NCBI GenBank assembly: GCA_043719555.1
Contig: JAYSTR010000212.1
Coordinates: 1-18,262, forward strand
Direction of reading: 5' to 3'
Source of the DNA: UBA4416 sp043719555
GTDB lineage: Bacteria; Bacteroidota; Bacteroidia; B-17B0; Aurantibacillaceae
Length of the DNA stretch: 18,262 bases
Numbering within the stretch: position 1 is the stretch's first letter; each line of letters starts with the position of its first letter. Under the pieces are notes generated by a model. That model was given only the letters and a program-made list of their open reading frames with translations, had not been told where the DNA came from and did not search any database. Below, one piece after another: positions 16,501 to 18,262 of the stretch. The translations under genes and the position numbers were made by a program.

Positions 16501-16607
16501 TTATTATTTGGTTAATGAGCATCTCCTTAATGATAACTCTATATTTTGATGTGTTTAAAAAAGTATTAGACTTTTTTGGAAACATTAGCTTTAAGAGAGA
16601 GAAGTAG
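13533..16607 (+). CDS. ABCG-type ABC transporter with N-terminal TerB-like domain and large loop before the last membrane helix
   Basis: 1024 residues. Residues 1-140 are helical and TerB-like: two halves with FAIIAKVDGVTNTGR and FIYSSNEISEQENEF, the acidic/ADG-type turns of that fold. Residues about 150-240 are a beta-rich, possibly FHA-like segment (SLRSSKIKPIYYSDI). The ABC ATPase (about 248-470) is complete: Walker A G282 to S289 (GGSGAGKS), signature S389-GGQRKR, Walker B with Asp412-Glu413 (YVDEPTSGL) and H-loop His445. C494-W-N-C497 follows. Membrane helices lie at about 582-605, 625-645, 670-693, 703-724, 727-750 and 980-1008, giving an ABCG-like ATPase-first half-transporter with six helices. 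About 230 residues, rich in Lys/Glu and partly coiled-coil, sit between helices 5 and 6. The layout recalls FHA-ABC-permease proteins such as Rv1747. The substrate is unknown; export or lipid/glycan translocation is plausible. Confidence 0.9.
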   Translation: MSERILRALMQMFAIIAKVDGVTNTGRSIVESFLKQQLNLEQVETFLKIFDGFIEAQQNGSKRKDGSEKRTSLNSVKVLKICTHINQELEQPQKVIVLIRLLEFIYSSNEISEQENEFVITVADTFNISLEEFAQLRHFIEDKPEDVPNTANILVINNKENGYNNLSKHIFCDALSSDVRVIRIDSVSMYALRIYGNIELQLNGQGISKERVHILTPGSSLRSSKIKPIYYSDIISRFLADSSQARISFEAKNIEYKFKGGKLGLRNINIREEGGKLIGIMGGSGAGKSTLLNVLNGVEIPSGGEVLINGKNIHKDKSSVDGVIGHVTQDDLLIEELTVYENLYYNAKLCFGNLTDEEIAKKCHTLLADLGLSETKDLKVGSPLEKTISGGQRKRLNIGLELIREPSVLYVDEPTSGLSSRDSENIMDLLKELALKGKLIFVVIHQPSSDIFKMFDKLQILDVGGYPIYYGNPVDAVSYFKGLVKHVNAEESECWNCGNVNPELIFNIIESKVLDEYGNLTHNRKTSPKEWNNSYVEKIESQIGEITQQDEIPQAIFKIPNAFKQFKVFITRDVLSKLTNTQYLLINFIEAPLLALILAYLVRFFNTDAENKKGYIFRENENIPAYMFMAVVVALFIGLTVSAEEIIRDRKIRKRESFLNLSKGSYLWSKIIIMFVLSAIQTFCFVLVGNSVLGVHGMFTDYWMVLFTASCFANMLGLNISSAFNSAVTIYILIPFLIIPQLLLSGVIVKFDKLNPTLAKQGGVPLVGEMMTSRWAFEALAVNQFKANEFQRNFYKYDKAISISSYKKVYWIPKLHNKITKIEAELKEYLKKDETTQDLVLIKSELLKEQAFLKGKYKFENIDKLDIKNFTPQVVSSLKTFLNKINEHYINYEKKARKEKEIVIQKLITKLGNENYLKLQESYENESLNSLMLNSNDFGERCLEKDGRLIQRSEPVYLDPIESNYGQAHFFAPNKKVFGVLFPTFWFNMIIIWLMSISLMITLYFDVFKKVLDFFGNISFKREK

Positions 16608-16687
16608 TTTTATTTTTTTGTAATTATAAAGTATTATTATAAGCTAGTAAAATACCTTTTATCAATAGATATATTAAGAAAAAACTT

Positions 16688-17170
16688 ATGTCAATTTCAT
16701 TCGGACTTGCAGTAATTGGATTTATTATCCTTTTCTATATTCGTTGGTTTGCTAATAAAAAATTCACAAGATTGTCTGCAATTGGGGCAATTTTGTTCGG
16801 ACAGGTTTTCGTAGTAGGTATTATATGGATATTCATAAATTCTACAAATCAAGAAGATGATAGTACTAAACTTAAACATTTTATTTCTAGTAATACATTG
16901 ACTGTGAAACTCAATAATAAACTTTTGGATTCTGCATCTTCGAATGACTTACTTAAGCATTTAATAACAATTAGAGATGTTCAAGCTCATCATTCTCACC
17001 CGGTAGACACCAACAAAGTTGAATTATCTACATCACAATTCACGGTAAATTTATCTCTCGGAAAAGATTCCGAGAAATCAAATGAGTATTGGATTTATTG
17101 GATAAAAAACTCTTCATATTATCTAATTGGACGTGTACAAATTAATATGAACCTATTAAGTAGTAGTTAA
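16688..17170 (+). CDS. Unrecognised small membrane protein
   Basis: 160 residues that I cannot assign to a family. Two membrane helices are evident (about 4-20, SFGLAVIGFIILFYIRW, and about 30-50, AIGAILFGQVFVVGIIWIF), separated by a basic turn (NKKFTR). By the positive-inside rule this puts both termini and the roughly 110-residue C-terminal part outside the cytoplasmic membrane. The tail is hydrophilic with a His-rich patch (AHHSHP, near residue 100), beta-like alternation and an aromatic run NEYWIYWIKNSSYYLIG. No cysteine, lipobox or catalytic motif is seen. It starts with ATG after an A-rich leader (AAGAAAAAA) 80 bases downstream of the ABC transporter, so co-transcription is possible. 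Coding status rests on length, sensible start and membrane pattern only. Confidence 0.6.
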   Translation: MSISFGLAVIGFIILFYIRWFANKKFTRLSAIGAILFGQVFVVGIIWIFINSTNQEDDSTKLKHFISSNTLTVKLNNKLLDSASSNDLLKHLITIRDVQAHHSHPVDTNKVELSTSQFTVNLSLGKDSEKSNEYWIYWIKNSSYYLIGRVQINMNLLSSS

Positions 17171-17264
17171 CTAGTGCTTGCTTACCCCCCCCAGATCGCG
17201 CGGATATGAAACGTAGATAAATGGGAAGGTATCCCTGCGTTAATAAATGTAAAATAAACTATTA
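17171..17264. other. Intergenic spacer with an eight-C run and GC-rich patch
   Basis: The gap between two convergent genes holds a run of eight C (17185-17192) followed by a GC-rich patch (AGATCGCGCGG, 17193-17203) unlike the AT-rich surroundings. GGATA (17202-17206) and TATCC (17230-17234) can pair, with three further pairs across a two-base bulge, around a 23-base loop. No gene, terminator T-run or known repeat was recognised. Confidence 0.5.
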
Positions 17265-18218
17265 TTAAAATCGTTTTAAACTCCATTGTTGGCGTTCAAC
17301 TTCATTTAAAAATGTCCAAGCAACTAACCGACTTACTTTATTTCCCTGACTCATACTGACTGTATTTACTGTTACTGCTCCAACTTTATTAAGCATAAAA
17401 TAAATAGATTTTAAATTTTCGCTTTTCGATACCAGAGTTGTAAACCACAAACAGCGCTGTTTAAACTCAACACTCTCTTCTATCATATGAGTAATAAAAC
17501 CTAATTCGCCACCTTTACACCAAAGCTCGTTTTGTTGTCCGCCAAAATTTAAGGCGCTCGATTTTTGATGTCCTAAATTTTTCCATTTACGTTCAGTAAC
17601 ACTTTGCGCCTCTTTAGCAGATGAATGAAAGGGAGGATTACTCATTGTGATATCAATAAACTCATGCTCTTTAATAATACCATTAAATAATTTCAACGCA
17701 TTTGGTTGATGCCTGCAATCTATCATTTTTGATAAGCCATTAGCTACCACAATTTGATTGGCAATTTTAATAGAATGGATATCTATATCGGAACCTATAA
17801 AATTCCAACCATATTCTTTATTTCCCAGTAATGGATAAATGCAATTCGCCCCTACTCCAATATCCAAAACAGTAATCCGTTTTCCTTTAGGAATTACACC
17901 GTCATTACTCGCTGCTAAAACATCAGCTATATGATGAATGTAATCAACTCTTCCGGGAATGGGAGGGCATAAATAATTTGAAGGAATATCCCAAAAATTA
18001 ATGTAATAAAATTGTTTAAGCAACGCCTGATTCAACGCTTTAACTGCACTAGGATTAGTAAAATCAATCGTTTCAATCTGATGTTGATTAACCAATACAT
18101 ATTGTTTTAACTCAGGGCAATTTTTTATAAGTTCCTCAAAATTATATTGCGAACGATGTTTGTTGCGAGGATGCAACTCATTTTTTTGTTGAGATAAATT
18201 ATCAGAAGAATCTTTCAA
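17265..18218 (-). CDS. rlmF: 23S rRNA (adenine(1618)-N(6))-methyltransferase RlmF
   Basis: 317 residues. RlmF puts an N6-methyl group on A1618 of 23S rRNA using SAM. The match to E. coli RlmF (YbiN) is strong by eye throughout: LHPRNKHRSQYNF near the N-terminus, NPSAVKALNQALL, FWDIPSNYLCPPIPGRVDYIHHIADVL, SAM motif I LDIGVGANCIYPLLG (Asp119 onward), the N6-adenine catalytic motif N194-P-P-F-H198, then SALNFGGQQNELWCKGGE and the LVSKSENL stretch. No domain is missing. The only plausible start is TTG at 18218: an in-frame TAG lies seven codons upstream with no ATG or GTG between, and the next ATG is far inside the conserved region. It is convergent with the orphan membrane gene. Its promoter is not clear in the 44 bases visible upstream. 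Confidence 0.96.
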   Translation of the reverse strand: MKDSSDNLSQQKNELHPRNKHRSQYNFEELIKNCPELKQYVLVNQHQIETIDFTNPSAVKALNQALLKQFYYINFWDIPSNYLCPPIPGRVDYIHHIADVLAASNDGVIPKGKRITVLDIGVGANCIYPLLGNKEYGWNFIGSDIDIHSIKIANQIVVANGLSKMIDCRHQPNALKLFNGIIKEHEFIDITMSNPPFHSSAKEAQSVTERKWKNLGHQKSSALNFGGQQNELWCKGGELGFITHMIEESVEFKQRCLWFTTLVSKSENLKSIYFMLNKVGAVTVNTVSMSQGNKVSRLVAWTFLNEVERQQWSLKRF

Positions 18219-18262
18219 TGGGATTGCTGGCTTAGGCTACGAAGTAAAGAAAAATAATACGT

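Noticed and set aside
17185..17192. C8 tract considered as a phase-variation switch.
   Set aside because: It lies 14 bases after the orphan gene's stop and is outside any reading frame or evident promoter, so no on/off mechanism can be supported.
1..18262. Search for tRNA/rRNA genes, CRISPR arrays, toxin-antitoxin pairs or defence genes.
   Set aside because: No cloverleaf with the TTCGA-type arm, no regularly spaced repeats and no such gene families were seen on either strand.

Overview
The window comes from a low-GC member of the Bacteroidota. Two secreted metalloproteases end in a type IX secretion (T9SS) C-terminal sorting domain, which is essentially confined to this phylum. Several intergenic regions hold the Bacteroidota-type promoter pattern (TTTG, about 17-19 bases, TAnnTTTG-like), and start codons lack strong Shine-Dalgarno sequences. 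I cannot name a genus. No rRNA, tRNA, CRISPR array, insertion sequence or phage gene is visible; this is chromosomal housekeeping and cell-envelope territory.

Layout. Positions 1-2086 (minus strand): a 5' fragment of a VanX/DdpX-like D-Ala-D-Ala dipeptidase lipoprotein cut by the window edge, a 6-pyruvoyl-tetrahydropterin synthase/QueD-family gene 3 bases upstream of it, and an exported TPR protein. Positions 2150-7610 (plus strand): an SPFH/band 7 membrane protein, then two tandem paralogous secreted M43 (pappalysin-like) metalloproteases with PKD and T9SS domains, each followed by a nearly identical terminator hairpin. Positions 7623-9937: a small SAM methyltransferase (plus), convergent with a minus-strand pair made of an M23/LysM endopeptidase and a short monotopic phosphoglycosyl transferase. 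Positions 10057-13332 (plus): branched-chain aminotransferase (ilvE), a strong terminator, and uvrB. Positions 13533-17170 (plus): a 1024-residue ABCG-type ABC transporter with a TerB-like N-terminus and a very large loop before its last membrane helix, then an unrecognised two-helix membrane protein. Positions 17265-18218 (minus): the 23S rRNA m6A1618 methyltransferase gene rlmF.

How the genes fit together. Most genes deal with the envelope or with secretion: dipeptidase lipoprotein, TPR protein, SPFH protein, T9SS proteases, phosphoglycosyl transferase, M23/LysM hydrolase and ABC exporter. Amino acid metabolism, DNA repair and rRNA modification genes are interspersed. I see no clear defence system or biosynthetic cluster. 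The most unusual items are the tandem protease cassette with its copied terminator, the multidomain ABC transporter, the orphan membrane protein followed by a short GC-rich tract with an eight-C run, and four genes whose only plausible starts are TTG or GTG.
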